This document shows, piece by piece, positions 23,003 through 36,100 of a stretch of DNA of 64,000 nt. The position numbers and the translations under genes are program-made. This DNA comes from Dermatemys mawii (Eukaryota; Chordata; Testudines; Dermatemydidae): the NCBI GenBank assembly GCA_007922305.1, contig ML677358.1, forward strand, positions 10,929,343-10,993,342. The letters are read 5' to 3'. Position 1 is the first letter of the stretch. Each line of letters starts with the position of its first letter. The notes under the pieces were generated by a model, which was given only the letters and a program-made list of their open reading frames with translations, was not told the origin of the DNA and ran no database searches.

Positions 23003-24209
23003 ATCCCTTGATTCTTATAATTACTTTAAAAAACATACAATAATTTTATGTGTATAAAAATATAAGCCACGAAAGTTTTTGTCATAACAAACACATTAAA
23101 ATATAACTTCAGGTATTAAAAAGCTTTTGATTATCATGCTATCATTTAATATGTTGTTTATAGTTTTTGTTAAATTTATGTTCATATTATATGGTGAAAA
23201 TTGAAAACACGTAGCCTGGGAAAAAGCACAGTTTTCTGTAAAGCTCTTCCTAAAAGTGCTAGATAAATAATCTGTGGATGGACAAACTTTATAGAAATCT
23301 CCCTGGTATGTATGTGTGTATATATAAAATATAAAAGATCCTTCTTCAAGCACAGTGAGAAAATACATTTGGATTAAATATATTAGTAACTGGAAAATTC
23401 CTCCCCCTCCCGCAGCCCTGACTTTTTGTCTATAGGTTCTTTCCAAGGATAAAAATGACAAAAGGTTCGTAAATGATAAAAAGCTTCCGCAAGCTTCCAC
23501 AAGATGGAGCTCCTCACCATATAACAAAAGACTTTTTTACATTATTCCAGCAGCAAACCATGCAATATGACTTGGTCCAATGTTCCATGTCTAATCACCC
23601 ACTGATGGGAGTGATGTAAAATATATTATCTTACCCAGAATAAGATCAAAGACACATGCAAGCATCGCAACAACTCAAAGTAAACAGGAAGCTTTTTTCA
23701 TACAAATTGTTACAAAGAAGGGGTTCCTTTTCTTATACTAAGAGCCCAGTCCTTGCATCTTTTTATATGTAGAATTTCCATGACTTCAACTGGAGTTCCA
23801 CTTGCCAAATGATAAGACCATGAAGCTGCCAGCTCACACATTTGTTAGCACTGCGTGCCTCTTATATTGTAAAAATAGAGCAGATTCTTTTATATGTAAT
23901 TTAAATTATATTCTATTCCCTTCTGGTTTTATGATTATTAGTTGCTCGGGGTTATTTTGTCAACATATGATAGGACTGTGTCTGGTTTCAGTACGTGTTC
24001 AGAGACCGAGAGGAGCTTAGGTCTCTGTTTCGCGTTAGCTTACATTAGCTGTTTACCGATATGGCTGGAATTGATACATCTGAGAATAAGCAGTTTTAAT
24101 TTGGAGAAACTTCGTGAATGTAAAAAAAAGAAGCAAGTCTCTGCTTTCTGCCCTGCCACACACACTAGCCTGAAAGAACGGAAGCATTAAATCCTCAAAA
24201 TCCTCTTAC

Positions 24210-24443
24210 CATAAGTAAAGTAAGCAATTTCAGGGGGAAGGGTGACATTACTGAGGTCATCATCCTGAACGTACTGGTCTACATACTGTTGTGCTTCAGT
24301 TGCTTTGAGAAAAGCCATGAACCTTGCAGTGAATGATGCCACAAAGATAGATAGCATCCCAAAATCCAGCAGGTTCCAAAGATGCATGACATATTCGCGT
24401 GGACCCTCTTCCCAGATTTCTTTGCATTCTGACCATATCATAC
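24210..24443 (-). CDS. TRPC7: TRPC7 exon, second half of S2 and S3 (77 codons)
   Basis: This 234-nt exon has phase 1 at entry (G|GT completes Gly) and phase 1 at exit (TAT G|GTAAGA). The acceptor is CCCTCAG. It encodes MIWSECKEIWEEGPREY, the end of S2 and the intracellular S2-S3 turn, then S3 (about residues 20-45, LWNLLDFGMLSIFVASFTAR), and the S3 extracellular extension (FMAFLKATEAQQYVDQYVQD). In the extension there is one possible N-glycosylation sequon, NVT, in SNVTLPPEIAYFTY. The sequence differs from mammalian TRPC7 mainly in this extracellular part, which is usual for the family. S2 is interrupted by the preceding intron at VLG-MIWSE. Confidence 0.98.
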
Positions 24444-24708
24444 CTGAGGGAAAGACATATTTATATAGGATATTTAGACATCAAAGATGCATTCTTTACT
24501 CTATTGGCTTTTGAACAGATGTAGCTGGAAATGGAGTGAGATCTTGGGCTAATGAGGATTTGCAGGATTAAAACAAATAATTTCAGACAGTAATGTTTCC
24601 CAACTCTCAAATGGAATTAATTTTCCCAGAGTATTCTTTAAAAAATGCCTATTTTGAAAAAAGACACAATCTGGCACCTAAAAGGTTTCCATGTTCATAT
24701 AAGGTATA

Positions 24709-24816
24709 ATTTTCCAAAGTTCTCAGTATTGACCTAAATTGACTCCTGTTGAAGGCAATGATAAAACACCCACTGACTTCAACAGAGTTAGGAGAGCGCT
24801 GAGAACTTTAGAAAAT
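24709..24816. mobile_element. 108-bp MITE
   Basis: ATTTTCCAAAGTTCTCAG (24709-24726) and its inverse at 24799-24816 differ at one of 18 positions. The inside contains gttgaaggcaatg and cactgacttcaacag, a decayed form of the window's recurrent palindrome. Confidence 0.75.
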
Positions 24817-25360
24817 CCCTCTCACAGTGTACTAATGGAATTTAGTTTCATCCAACTGTTTGGGAAAAGTGATGAATTCCCAGACCTGTCCCCATTCCTG
24901 AAATGAACACAGACCCAACCTTCTGGAAGTTTTCTTTGAATTTCCCTCCTTCCCCCATCCCCACACAAAAAGTGAGGGAAAAACATTGTTGTAGCTTTCT
25001 GCCAGTTCCAGGTTGGGAAGGGAAGCAGAACCTGTCATAATAATGTGAGAAAGTTAATTCTTGTGTGACCAGCAAGAGTAAGTTCTAGATATCTCATGAA
25101 GAAGTCTGTTCTCCGTTAGACTCCTTGTTAAATTAAGAAGTTCACATAAACTTCTACATTGGAATGCTCATCCACATGGCATTCTGATCCATAACTCACA
25201 AGAGTGTTTGCTTTGCTCATCAGATGGAATTTGATAACAAATTTAGTGACATGTAGCAATTCTGAGTTAGAGATGGGCCTGAGTCGTTCATCTAAGTTTC
25301 ATTTTTTTTTTAGAGGTTGGTGGGGAAGACATGGGGAGGAAGGAGGTCCGCTCATTTTAG

Positions 25361-25688
25361 AAATTCATAGATTGCAATGCCAGAAGGCATCTAATAGTCT
25401 AACCTGAACAATGCAGGTCACAGAACTTCCCCAAAATAATTTCTAGAGCATATCTTTTAGAAAAACATCCAGCCTTGATTTCAAAAGTGTCAGTGATGGA
25501 GATTCTACCACAGCCCTTATTAAATTGATCCAGTGGTTAATTATCCTCACGGTCAAAAATGTACACCTTATTTCCAGTCTGAATTTATCTAGCTTCAACT
25601 TCCAGCCACTGGATTGTGTTACAGCTTTCACTACTAGATTGAAGAACCTATGAGTAAATATTTGTTCCCCCCGTAGATACGTGCAGAC
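25361..25688 (-). mobile_element. CR1 LINE 3' end (second subfamily)
   Basis: The 3' end at 25361 reads aaattcatagattgcaatgc on the plus strand, a tail type different from the ACATAAGAAC copies. In minus-strand translation GWKLKLDKFRLEIRCTFLTV and SRLDVFLKDML are the CR1 ORF2 C-terminus. Confidence 0.85.
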
Positions 25689-25824
25689 CAGTGGTGGGCA
25701 AACTGCGGCCCTCATGCAGCCTATCAGGGTAATCCACTGGCGGGCTGTGAGACAGTTTCTTTGCATTAACCGTCTGCAGGCACGTCCGCCTGCAGCTCCC
25801 AGGGGCCGCGGTTCGCCACTCCCA
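25689..25824 (+). mobile_element. hAT-like MITE, left half
   Basis: It begins CAGTGGTGGGCAAACTGCGG, followed by gtaatccactggcgggctgt and a GC-rich core. This is the left half of a foldback element related to 4803-5135. The right half is missing. It sits between two CR1 pieces. Confidence 0.6.
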
Positions 25825-25826
25825 GG

Positions 25827-25960
25827 TAAGGATTCATCATGATCACTTGTAGCTAAGCTACCATTAATTTTATGGTTCTGTGATCAGTTCCTTTTTATCT
25901 TTTAGAACCAGGTTTAATAGTTCCACAATAGCCAAAGGCACAATTCAGATGATCCAGAAC
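25827..25960 (-). mobile_element. CR1 endonuclease-region fragment
   Basis: catgatcacttgtagctaag and gttctgtgatcagttccttt are the antisense of the CR1 endonuclease region with its SDHD motif (minus strand ...TSDHDE). Separated from the 3' end piece by the MITE and a large deletion, it may be part of the same old copy. Confidence 0.45.
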
Positions 25961-26228
25961 AAAATTCAGGCCAGGAGGGGCTTAGAATCCTGGGGGTTGA
26001 TTCTGGACCCTCTATTCAGAATGTTTACAAAGTACATTTAACACATGAAGAAATTTTTTTTTTTCTGAACTGCTTCATATGATAGATGGAAGTTCACCAG
26101 CAATGCAGCCCCGCTAGTCAATACTCAGTTATAGTATCGCAGCTGATTGGGGTAGTTTAGAACTATACCAAGCTTCAGCCAATGCACTCAGGCTTCCTCT
26201 TTCAGGCATAAAAGTCAGCAGATTTGTC

Positions 26229-26284
26229 TCAATAAAACAAAAGACAGTAATTCAGTAAAACTCAATAAAACAAAAAACAGTAAA
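26229..26284 (+). repeat. 32-bp direct duplication
   Basis: ctcaataaaacaaaagacag (26229) recurs as ctcaataaaacaaaaaacag (26261) with the same following bases. Confidence 0.8.
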
Positions 26285-29200
26285 ATATGCTGGTATGAGT
26301 CAGACACAGCCAGTGTATCCAAGAGCCTGCTGGCATGAGTCCTTAGCAGACTGGTTACTCAATGGTGGATGCTCTTTTTCTTTGATGGTTTTTCCTGTTA
26401 CTTGTCAAATCCTTAGGGCCTTACGGAGAGGCAGCTTGTCCTCTATAGGATTAATACCCATGCAGGGGGAAGGAAATATGTTGGATTCCCTCTGGAGATT
26501 TTTCCCCACATTCTTGTATCAGGAGAAAAGGAAGAAGAAAGAGATGGCATGACCCATAGACAGTATAACTACCTGGAGATCTGTAGGGATCTCAAGGATT
26601 CATGGTCAGGTGTAAGTTCCTCAGCATCTAGGGCCTGTGTCTGCAGTAGCTCTACAGAAGTTCTCGCCCCACGTGGTTCTGGCTCTGAGCCCTGGAGGAG
26701 CTGAATTGCATTGACCACTGCTGAGGAGGAGTTGCCAACTGTAATATAACTTCTGGGTTTATCAAAATCCTGGGAGAAACCTCTCCAGGCCACAAAAGAG
26801 GACAACGTGCATTCCCTTAACACTCCTCCCATGGCCCGCCCATTGCCTGTTCTCTCCCTCTCATGCTCAGACCCACGGAGTGCCCTTTGCAGAGACCAGG
26901 GGAGATCCACTTATGTAGGGAACCTCCTCACATGGATTCAAAAGGCATGATCTAGCCTTTTCACTCAGGCAGATGAAGTCAATGGCAGCTTGACTGAGCA
27001 AAATCCAAGGTCCTGCTTCTGCAGCTCTTACTCATGTGGAGTAGCAGTTAGTAGGGTCTCAGGATCTGGCCCACAATCAGGATGAAATATAAAAGAAGTG
27101 CATTTATAGCTGAGAAAATCCCACTAACCGGTGGATACTAATCCATAGGCTAGTTCATTTTGTGGATTTATATTTGTCCGGTAAAGCACTTCAGGAAATA
27201 TTTATTTGTGGGTTATCTTCCCATGTAAATTGCTTCCAGTCTGAATATTAATTCACCCATCATAATTAGTTTCTAGTCTAGATTAGTTAAATTATGATAA
27301 ACCACAGGGATTTTTCAGTAGGAATACTTAATGAAGAAAGAAACGTGCACAGTTAAGTAGAATGAGTACAATTAGAATCATGACTATATAAAGGTATCTC
27401 ATTATCGACCCATGTTTTATACATCAACCATTGTTAGCTGAGGATCATTCTATGTAACTACATTGCAGAAAGTCTATGCAAGAGAGCAGAAGAGCATAAT
27501 GATAAATTCTGACAGGTTCACCAAAACCTTTGCTTTAGATAAAAGTATTGTAGATTAATAAAAGCAGCTAGCAGATTCACGGTATAGGAAATGGTAGGCT
27601 GCAATAAAAACAAGATGACCATGATGAGAATGTGAAGGAATAGATCATTAGCAGCTATCAGAAACTGATGGCATTTTATTCTGTTTGCCATAATTGTGGT
27701 GGCTTGGAGGGCATCTGAAGTTTGTGTAAGTTAAAAGCACAGGGAAAATTTCTGCCCCAGGTTACACCCATGTAACCTCATTGAGACGAATGGGGTTGCA
27801 TGGTTATAAGTGAGGACAGAATCTGATGCATAGCTTCCACTTCTATTTTCCGCTTCGGAGAACATTCTTATAATAAATCAAAAGTACCACTTTAGACACA
27901 TATATTTGTTCCAGGTTCAGTAAGGAAAGGAGAGCCCGATTATAGGCATAAAAACAAGATAGTAAATATAGAGGAAGCACAGAAAGGGAAGAACTAACCC
28001 CCTGTATATTATAGGGAACAACAAGTGACTTTTGCACTAATTATAAAATCTACTGTCCTGAGACTGTACATCACTAATGATCTGCTGAAGATAGTGGACA
28101 GATTTGGAGCCCTCCCAGTGAAAAAGTGATTGAGTGGTTAATGAGAGCAGTTGTGTTCAAAATACATCTGTTCTGAGCTTAATTTGTGCAACTGCTTTTG
28201 CTCTACGGCTTTGCTTTGCTACATAAAACCTTTTGGATTTCAGTGGGAATTGGGTACCTAGCTCCCATAGCCTCCTTTGAAAATCTCAGTTTAAGGGACT
28301 TTCTTTTTCACCTAAAGACGATAAAAGGGATGATCTTAGCTAAAATAAGCAGCAGAAGAACAAGAGCAGTAAAGAACATGCCCCAGGAGCAAACTTGTGA
28401 ATATTGTTGGAGGCATGTACAGAAAGGGCAACATTCTCTCAGATAATCACAGTATTTCTCAGCTCTGGAAGTGTGCTTACTCTGGAGCTCCCATTGATGT
28501 CAAAGGGAGATCTGCACTGGTAGGACAAGCACAGCTGAAATGCACTGGGCAAAGTGGGTGTCAAACACTCTGATTCCAATCTGATAATGGTCTACACCCA
28601 GTTTGCACTGGGAGAAATGATTATACAAGCTGCAGGGCTATGGAGAATCAAGCTCTTTGTGTGTGCTTGAGAGCAGAATTTTGCACCTGCCTGAAACACT
28701 ATTATCTCTCCCTCTTTATTAAATTTGTCATGTTTAGACAGTAACTGTGGGATGGATCTATTGTAAATTATCACCCTCACTGTGTATAATTGGGAACATA
28801 AGGCAGAATTTTCATCTTTGTCCAGTTCTAACGTGAATTTTATTATGGATTATTTTGCTCTCAACACATGTTCACTTAAGTTAAAATCTTCTGTGGATTT
28901 TGTATCTCCAGCAAGATTTCTTTGCAGGCCAGGGTCCTGGCTACTATGCAGTATGTTAACAGTGTCATGTTATCACGGAACAATGCCATTTTTAACACTT
29001 CTCATTATTTTACTGGATGGAAGCCAGATAACTCAACCAGCCAATTTTCACAAAAAGAATTAAGGCCAAGGGACCAGGAACTAATTACCTGAAAATGACT
29101 GGTTGAAGTAGAAACAAGTTATGTGTCATCAGCATTCATCATCACTGTCATAGGATGAAGGAGGAAGGAAAACAAAAACAGAAATATGGAGGATATGAGT

Positions 29201-29938
29201 TAAAAGCAGAGTAGTGAGAAAGAAAATTATGCCTCTTACTTGTACTGTGAACTTCATTCCTGGTGGATACCTCCACAGCTCACTATGAGTCCAGTAACTG
29301 CAGAATGAGGACTCTGTGAAACCCTACATTTCCAGATGTGTGTATCTGGCACACAGGTGTTGGAGTTAATACACCTCAGCAGCCATATGCACTTGTCTCT
29401 CTTTTGGGAGGTGTTTCTGTGTATGCTTATGTGTGGGATCTTTATCCATAATAGTTTTACATAAAGAGATAAGGCAGTTCACCAGTTCTCAAGGCACTTC
29501 ATCCTTGAAGTACAGCTCTCATTACTCTCAGATTTCCATCTAACAACAGGCTGGATGACTTATTTTTGGACTATAATTAAATGAATACAAGTACCACAAT
29601 GCTCACTCCCTCTCGATATATGAAACACTTGAAGATACTTCAGATCAAGTTAAAATAAGGCTGGCATTTATAACAGCAATTTCTCCGAAGGACTTAAGCA
29701 TCAATGACCGAAAAAGCCAGATCACTAATGATAACAGTGTTCACACCAAGGATGGAACTTCCTTTCCTGAGGCCTAAAAGCACAAATACCAGTGCAACTT
29801 TGCATGGATGAGGCAAAAGTCTGATAGGTTATTTCGAACATGTGTTGAGCTAGATTTTCATCTAGTGTAAAACTGTTTAGCTCTATTGATGGACCAATGC
29901 CGATTTACACCATCTGAGAATCTAGCTCACAGTTTTTA

Positions 29939-30041
29939 AGTACTGGTAAGTAGCAGTATTTTGATAGGTAGTAAGCCAAAGACTGGTAAGTACCAAAGTA
30001 CTGGTAAGTAGCAGTATTTTGATAGGTAGTAAGCCAAAGAC
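29939..30041 (+). repeat. 58-bp tandem duplication
   Basis: agtactggtaagtagcagta begins at 29939 and 29997 and continues identically through gataggtagtaagccaaaga. The copies are almost perfect, suggesting a recent duplication. Confidence 0.93.
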
Positions 30042-32127
30042 ACTGGATATAACTAAATCAGTGGAAGTCATAGAAACATGTCCCTCTAACTGAATTTTGG
30101 TTAATATTATTATTAGAGCTAGTCAGCAAATGTTTTTCCTCCAGGGAAAATTTCCAAAAAAATGTCCAGTGGAAAACGTCAACTTCCTGTTGAAAAAAGA
30201 CCACTTCAATATATTCCAGTTTTTTGCCAGCCAATAACTCGAATATTTTCAACCCCCAAATAAATAAATAAATAATTCTGGGAAACACTGAAAAACAATC
30301 AGTTGAAAACTGCTGAACATTGAAAAATTCTCATTGACTTTGGCCGACAGTTCAGGATTTGAGCTTTTGATTCTCTGGTGAAAAATTTCCAGGAAATCAA
30401 ATACTCTGCAAACATTTTCGTTTAGTTGAAAATCCAGTTTTGTAGAAAGAAAAATGTTGACAGAAAATGTGCTATTGGCACTAATTATTATACTGTGATA
30501 GTCACCCTTGAATATGAGCTAATTACTTAAAAAATGCCTGAGCTATCTAAATAATTCAACCTCAGCATTTAGAATATCCAAGTTATCACCTGTGGTAATT
30601 TTAGCTGCAAATATTAAGATACCCTTAAAACTTGTTGATTTTGGTTAACTGCTATAGCTAGAATTTGAGGGCCTTAAGCAGTGTTAAGGCATGTGGACTA
30701 TTATTTTAACTTTTTAAGAAAAAATGACTAATTACCATGAAAATGGGTGGAGGCAATAAGTGCAGTGCAACATAGGAGAGAAATAAATATTTAGCATAGC
30801 AAATTACGTTAACAAAAGTTGTGAGAGCCTAACTGATCCCAAATCCACTAAAGACAAAACCTACTGAGAGCTTTTCTATTTACATCAGTGGGCTTTGGCT
30901 CAAGTCTGCAGTGAAGTGTTGGGATTGCACCTTTCAATGTAGTGAAATATATTCCCTTACTCATCATACTCTGCTTTGCTACGTGCTGTCATTAGTTTAT
31001 AGGCGGCTTGTTGGATTTATAGAGAGGAGCTGCTAGAAAAGATGGTACCGTCACAGGTTCTTTCCAAAATTTCCAAAAAACAATCCCAACAACAAATGGG
31101 ATATGTGAATCTGAGTATGATAGATGGGTATGGCATGTTACAGAATCGAATGATATGGTTCAATGGAAAACACCTGCTGTAACCAGAAGCAGAGCAGTCA
31201 GAGAGTGCATGGTGCTCATGACAAGTAACCCAGGAAAGCTCTCTAACTGCCATCACCAAAAAACTCCCTCTGAATAGCAATTGGAGTCCCACATCTGTTT
31301 CTGAACCCATCTAGTTTCTAACCAACTGCACTCTTTTAAGGACAATCACGTTATGAGGTGCAGGATAAGGGTAATTTGGCTATATCCTCTTGGTTTCACT
31401 GAAACAACGTGAATGGAATACGAGTGAAATGGTAGGTTCCCTGTCCAGAGAATACAGTGCACACTGCTGCAGGGATGTGGGGAGTTATTCTGGGAGAATA
31501 GAGATGTAATCAGAAAATCTCATTACACTCAGAAGTCTGTACAAAGAGCCAGCTTTCCTTCTCCCAGAAAACTGAAATAATTTGCTTTCAGTTAATGTTT
31601 TCTTCTTCCTACTGCAAGAACCCAGATACCTGCAACCTATAAAAAGAATGCCTTGGCCAAAACCTAATAATCCCCTTCAAACTTTTTTAATATCTCTTTA
31701 AAAATAAATCATTCATGCATTATTCTGTCCAGTATGCCAACTATTCTTTCGCTCTATCCAATATCCTGTAGGTAATTCTGCTTACTGAAAAGCCAGAGAA
31801 CAATAAACTTGTGATCAGGCCAGAAAGCTAAGAGATACAAGGGGACTGATTCTGCTCTTACACTGGTGTAATTCCAACCACTTGCATGGAACTAGGGAGC
31901 TATTTAGCCTTACTTCTTCTCTCACATCAGACCACTATGTTGAGGAAAATAGCTACTGTGAAGTCAGAATCAATAAGGTAAGCCTATTGAGACCGGTGAT
32001 CCAAGGTAATGGGGCTTGCAAGAGGTAAGTAGACAGTAAGCGAGTAGATCAATATCTTCTTAGTCTGCAGTACTTCGAACACCACTGTGAACATATCTGA
32101 AACAGTTTAATTTATTGTTTCATATGC

Positions 32128-32300
32128 TGAACAATGTGGCCTGGGAAAAAATTCCTTCCCAACCCCACATCTGGTGATTAGTTAGACCTTGAGCATTATA
32201 AGCAAGAACCAGCCAGATAAGCACATGAAAGAGAGGGAACATTCAAAGCACTGGCTCATCCTGTCTAGCGTCCCATTTTCAGCCATCGCCACCTCTGGTG
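32128..32300 (-). mobile_element. Old CR1 3' region fragment
   Basis: gcctgggaaaaaattccttc, catctggtgattagttagac and ccattttcagccatcgccac match the general 3' region of an older CR1 group as I remember it. Diverged, no tail. Confidence 0.4.
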
Positions 32301-32922
32301 CTTCAGAGGAAGGAGAAAAACAAAACAAATAAAACAAAAACACTCCCCGTGGACAATACGTGCTTAACTTAATGCTTGGCAACATTCATCAGAATGGATC
32401 TGCAGCACTCTTTAGTCATTTCAGAGAGAACCTGTTTCAGTGCTTCACTCATCATTTGTTTTTCTTTTCAACCATGTGATTGCCAGGCTCTCATTCATTT
32501 GGTACGTTACCATTCCTCTCATGAAAAAGTTGTGTGTAATTTAGTATAATTTAAACTAACCGGGTTCTACAGAAATTACTCTCAAAACCAAGAGATGTAG
32601 CATTTTCTATGAAAAAATTATCCTTTTCCCTAGGGGTTGAAAGAGATACCCCAATTCAACCAACAGAGCAGGCTTTGCCTGAAGCATTCAGCATTACTAG
32701 ATATACATCTGCCAGATGTTACTCAGTGCATTCAGCAGCTGTGACGGAGCCATCCCCTGACCCTGTTGAAATCAATGGTATTGTGCCCATGACTTCATTA
32801 GGATCCACATTTATCTCAATGTTTTTCTTTGGCAGATCACCACTGACAATTCATCAGTTATTTCCTAGCATGATATTCTGGATTTCACTGGAGGATTAAA
32901 AGATTATACAATTTGTACTTAC

Positions 32923-33139
32923 CTAACACCCACTTCATGATTAGCAATTCTGTCCACGAGAACTGAGTAGTTTTTACTCTAAATATTTGTTTGGGATGGT
33001 CCGTGATGGTCTCGTTGGGAAGATTTTTCACTCCTTCAAACCGGTCTGAGGCATTCACTACTAACAGTCCAAGGAAGATTGTAAAAGAAACTGCATGTGC
33101 CACAAACTTCATGAAAGGGCTTCGGAGGATCCGTCCCAG
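32923..33139 (-). CDS. TRPC7: TRPC7 exon, S1, extracellular S1-S2 loop and start of S2 (72 codons)
   Basis: This 217-nt exon enters in phase 0 after TTTTCAG and leaves in phase 1 at TTA G|GTAAGT. Residues 1-9 (LGRILRSPF) continue the pre-S1 elbow. S1 is about residues 10-31 ([20 protein letters not shown]). The extracellular loop [20 protein letters not shown] contains the NET sequon, the N-glycosylation position shared by the TRPC3/7 group. [16 protein letters not shown] begins S2. LPNET is TRPC7-type. TELLIMKW has Leu where human TRPC7 has Met, a conservative change. Confidence 0.98.
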
Positions 33140-36100
33140 CTGAAAACAAAATGTGTACAAGACAAAGGTTTTATTATTAATCACTATTATTATTTTCCTG
33201 GTCTAGTTCCCATGTTTTCTAGAGTTTCTCTCTATAACAGATTCTTTGGAAGCTTGCTGAAAACTCAAGAACTGAGCTATTTCTCGTGTATTAAAGTCTA
33301 TGGAAAGTTTGTTTTTTGCTGCTTCCAGATCAAGTGCAGGGCATTATGAATTAGGCTAACTGTTCATTTTCTGTAGGATTTTACATTTCTCTCTTACTAC
33401 CCATCGATGTTTGCATGATATCTAAATTGTCCTGTTCACTCTAAGGCAGAAAGAAACAAGAATATATATTTTATATATGTCTGTGCATATTTTTATACAG
33501 ATATAGAGCTATGAAAACAGTGTATCTTAGACTATTCTTGACTTAATTCTCCTTTCCTCACCACAGTCCAAATTGGTATAAATCAGGCCCTGTGCTAGTA
33601 TAATAAATCTCTGTGATAGCTGATTATCTAGTAGATCTCTCATTAACTTGTCTGACACAATATTTTCTATAAAAAGTTCTTTGATAACATTCTTAATATG
33701 CATCCATATGCTAATTGTCTACTGTAATTATTACAGCACTTATTGAGTTTCTCAATATATCACAATGACCTATTTTCATACAATACATGCAGAAGTGGTG
33801 TAAGCACTGATCCGAATCAAGTTCTTTTCAGAGTAAAATTTCTCTCATCCTCTTACCTAGTTGTCTAATTCAGGGGTGGGCAAACTTTTCTGGTCTCACC
33901 CACTGGAGTTTGGGGTCTAGTTAGGAGGAGCTCACAGGCCGGATCTGGCCTGCAGGCCGTAGTTTGCCCACCCCTGGTCTGATTAAATAACCCTTATCTC
34001 TCTATGAATTTCCCCTCAATTAAGAATATATTATCCACGAAAGACTATGTCAGAGATAGCCATATGATTATTTGCTCTTGGACCAATGCCTCATGAAGAG
34101 ACACCCATTCCACAAATGTTTTTTCCCTATGTATTGGAGATGAAGGATTATTTTCACAACCTTCCTTTGTAGCTAATGTTTTGATCCTTAACAAAGAAGA
34201 GATGTGGGAAGGGTTCAGACACTAAATTCCTCTCTCTTTCCTCACCCCCTCCTAAGCAATCAATTCCTCAAGAAAGAGCCCTCTCTCTCTAGTATTTAAA
34301 ATGGGGTTTCAGTGGTTAAATCTATCTACTGTTTTACTCTAGTTCATTGACTGATTCTGTAGAGTCTGACTATCTAGTCAATATGAAACAGTAAATATTT
34401 TAAATCCCAGAAAACAACTATGCCAAGATTCTTTAGCTTTAACAAAAATTAGCTTGTTTCAGTTTCTTATGTCTTTTTAGTGTCTGAATTTCTAAAACTG
34501 CAAATATATCTTTTAAAAGATTGCCAAAGCTGGTTAACCTGTTGAAAAATTTAGGTCAGATCAAATTCCTGAAAGAGTTTTCCAAAAGTGTGAATAGAAA
34601 AATGTGATCCTTATCTCAGCCCTACTGAAGCAGAACATTTAAGTACCTGCTTATGTCCCACTGAGGTCAGTTAGAAATGCCAGCTTAGTGCTTTATCAAA
34701 TTGAGTTCTGAGTTGCCACAGCAAATGATAGATTTGTCTAAGCTGGGAGATGTCTTTGTCTAAGCTGCAAAAGTGTCCCACCATTGCTACCACTGATTCA
34801 GCACCCCATTGACAGGAACAGCAGATGTGTTAGGATAAGAAAGCATCAGCCGCTACTGTTTTAAAGACTGTGTCATGTACACATGCTTTAAAGGTTTAGC
34901 ACTGATATGATGCTTAAATAGCTGGTGACTGCATGAAGTCCTTTCTATACTACCACTCCCACCACACTGCTACCACTGAGAGAGCTGAATTGCTGGTAGA
35001 AATGGAAGAAGAGTTGGGCAAAAATATTCTAGAGTAGGTACATCCTATACAACCAATTGTGCAAACTCTTACTCATGTGACCACCCTAACTCACACAAAG
35101 TCCTATTGACTCCAGTGGGCCTCAGTCATGTGAGTAAGGGTTTATATTATATATTGGATTATGCATTGGTACCTCCCCTGAAGAAACTCCTGTGGTCTCT
35201 GATCCATTTATGAATAAATGCAGTACAAATGGTTTGAGTTGGTTTCCATTTGCATTTCAGCATTCATTCCTGTTCAGAGAGCTGTCACTGAAGCTGATCA
35301 GTGTCATAAGATTATCTACCAATTTGCAATATTTGGCCTAAAATCTGTAGCTCTCCAGGTCTTGATCTTTCTCATATGAGTTCAGATCTGAAGAAATGCA
35401 TTCGGTGCTTAAATGTTAAACTCCGTCAAGTTCAAGACTAGGTGAGGAAGAACACATTTGTATGATGTAGAACCCACAGAAACCTTGCTCCAAACCTCAA
35501 AACAATAGAGAAAAGATTTGTTTTGAGGTTTCAAATAAGAGAAGTATCATTGTTCCCCCATTACAATTCATTTTTCATCTACCCCTTCACTTCACACCAA
35601 TGAACACTGGAGGGAACCTGATTCTGTTTGCAATAGCTTGGTGAAGGGAAGCATATATGGAAAGCCATTTAGGAGGATTTATTGTTTCATTTTTGATCTT
35701 TCTTGTTGTTCTGCTACTTCTCTTCCATCTGATTTTACAGAGAAAAAATGGGATAGAAAGTAAGATGAATAGAGATATGAGGTGCTACCCTTTGGAGCAT
35801 AGAAGTGTGGTTCTCTAGAGACTTTGAGGATGCCTCCTTCAGGGCTGACATGCATCACTACCAAGAACTTTTTGGGAAAAATCTCTGAAAAAATGGGAGT
35901 CTGGTGAATGAAAGAATCTGTGAATGAATCACCTAATCATGGCCCCAGTTCAGGAAAGACTTACTACATGCTTAAGTGCTCTCTTTCTTTCAAGAAAGCC
36001 TGTAAACACATACTAAAAGTTAAGCTTGTGTTTAGCTACAGTCCTAAATAGAGATGCTTCTTGGAATCAGGACTTCTGTGAGCAGACGCACTGGCAAGTA

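Larger units (their letters stand above)
24444..32922 (-). other. TRPC7 intron (8.5 kb)
   Basis: Contents are a small MITE (24709-24816), CR1 fragments (25361-25688, 25827-25960, about 32128-32300), a hAT-like half-element (25689-25824) and two tandem duplications (26229-26284, 29939-30041). Short A/T-rich repeats lie near 30250-30275. The stretches 26290-29930, 30050-32120 and 32310-32920 show no gene; a GC-richer segment at about 26570-26910 is unexplained. Confidence 0.7.

Noticed and set aside
26569..26910. 113-residue minus-strand open frame in a GC-richer block
   Set aside because: No homology recognised, no splice sites in frame with TRPC7, and the phase-1 exon junction at 24443/32923 is already complete without it.
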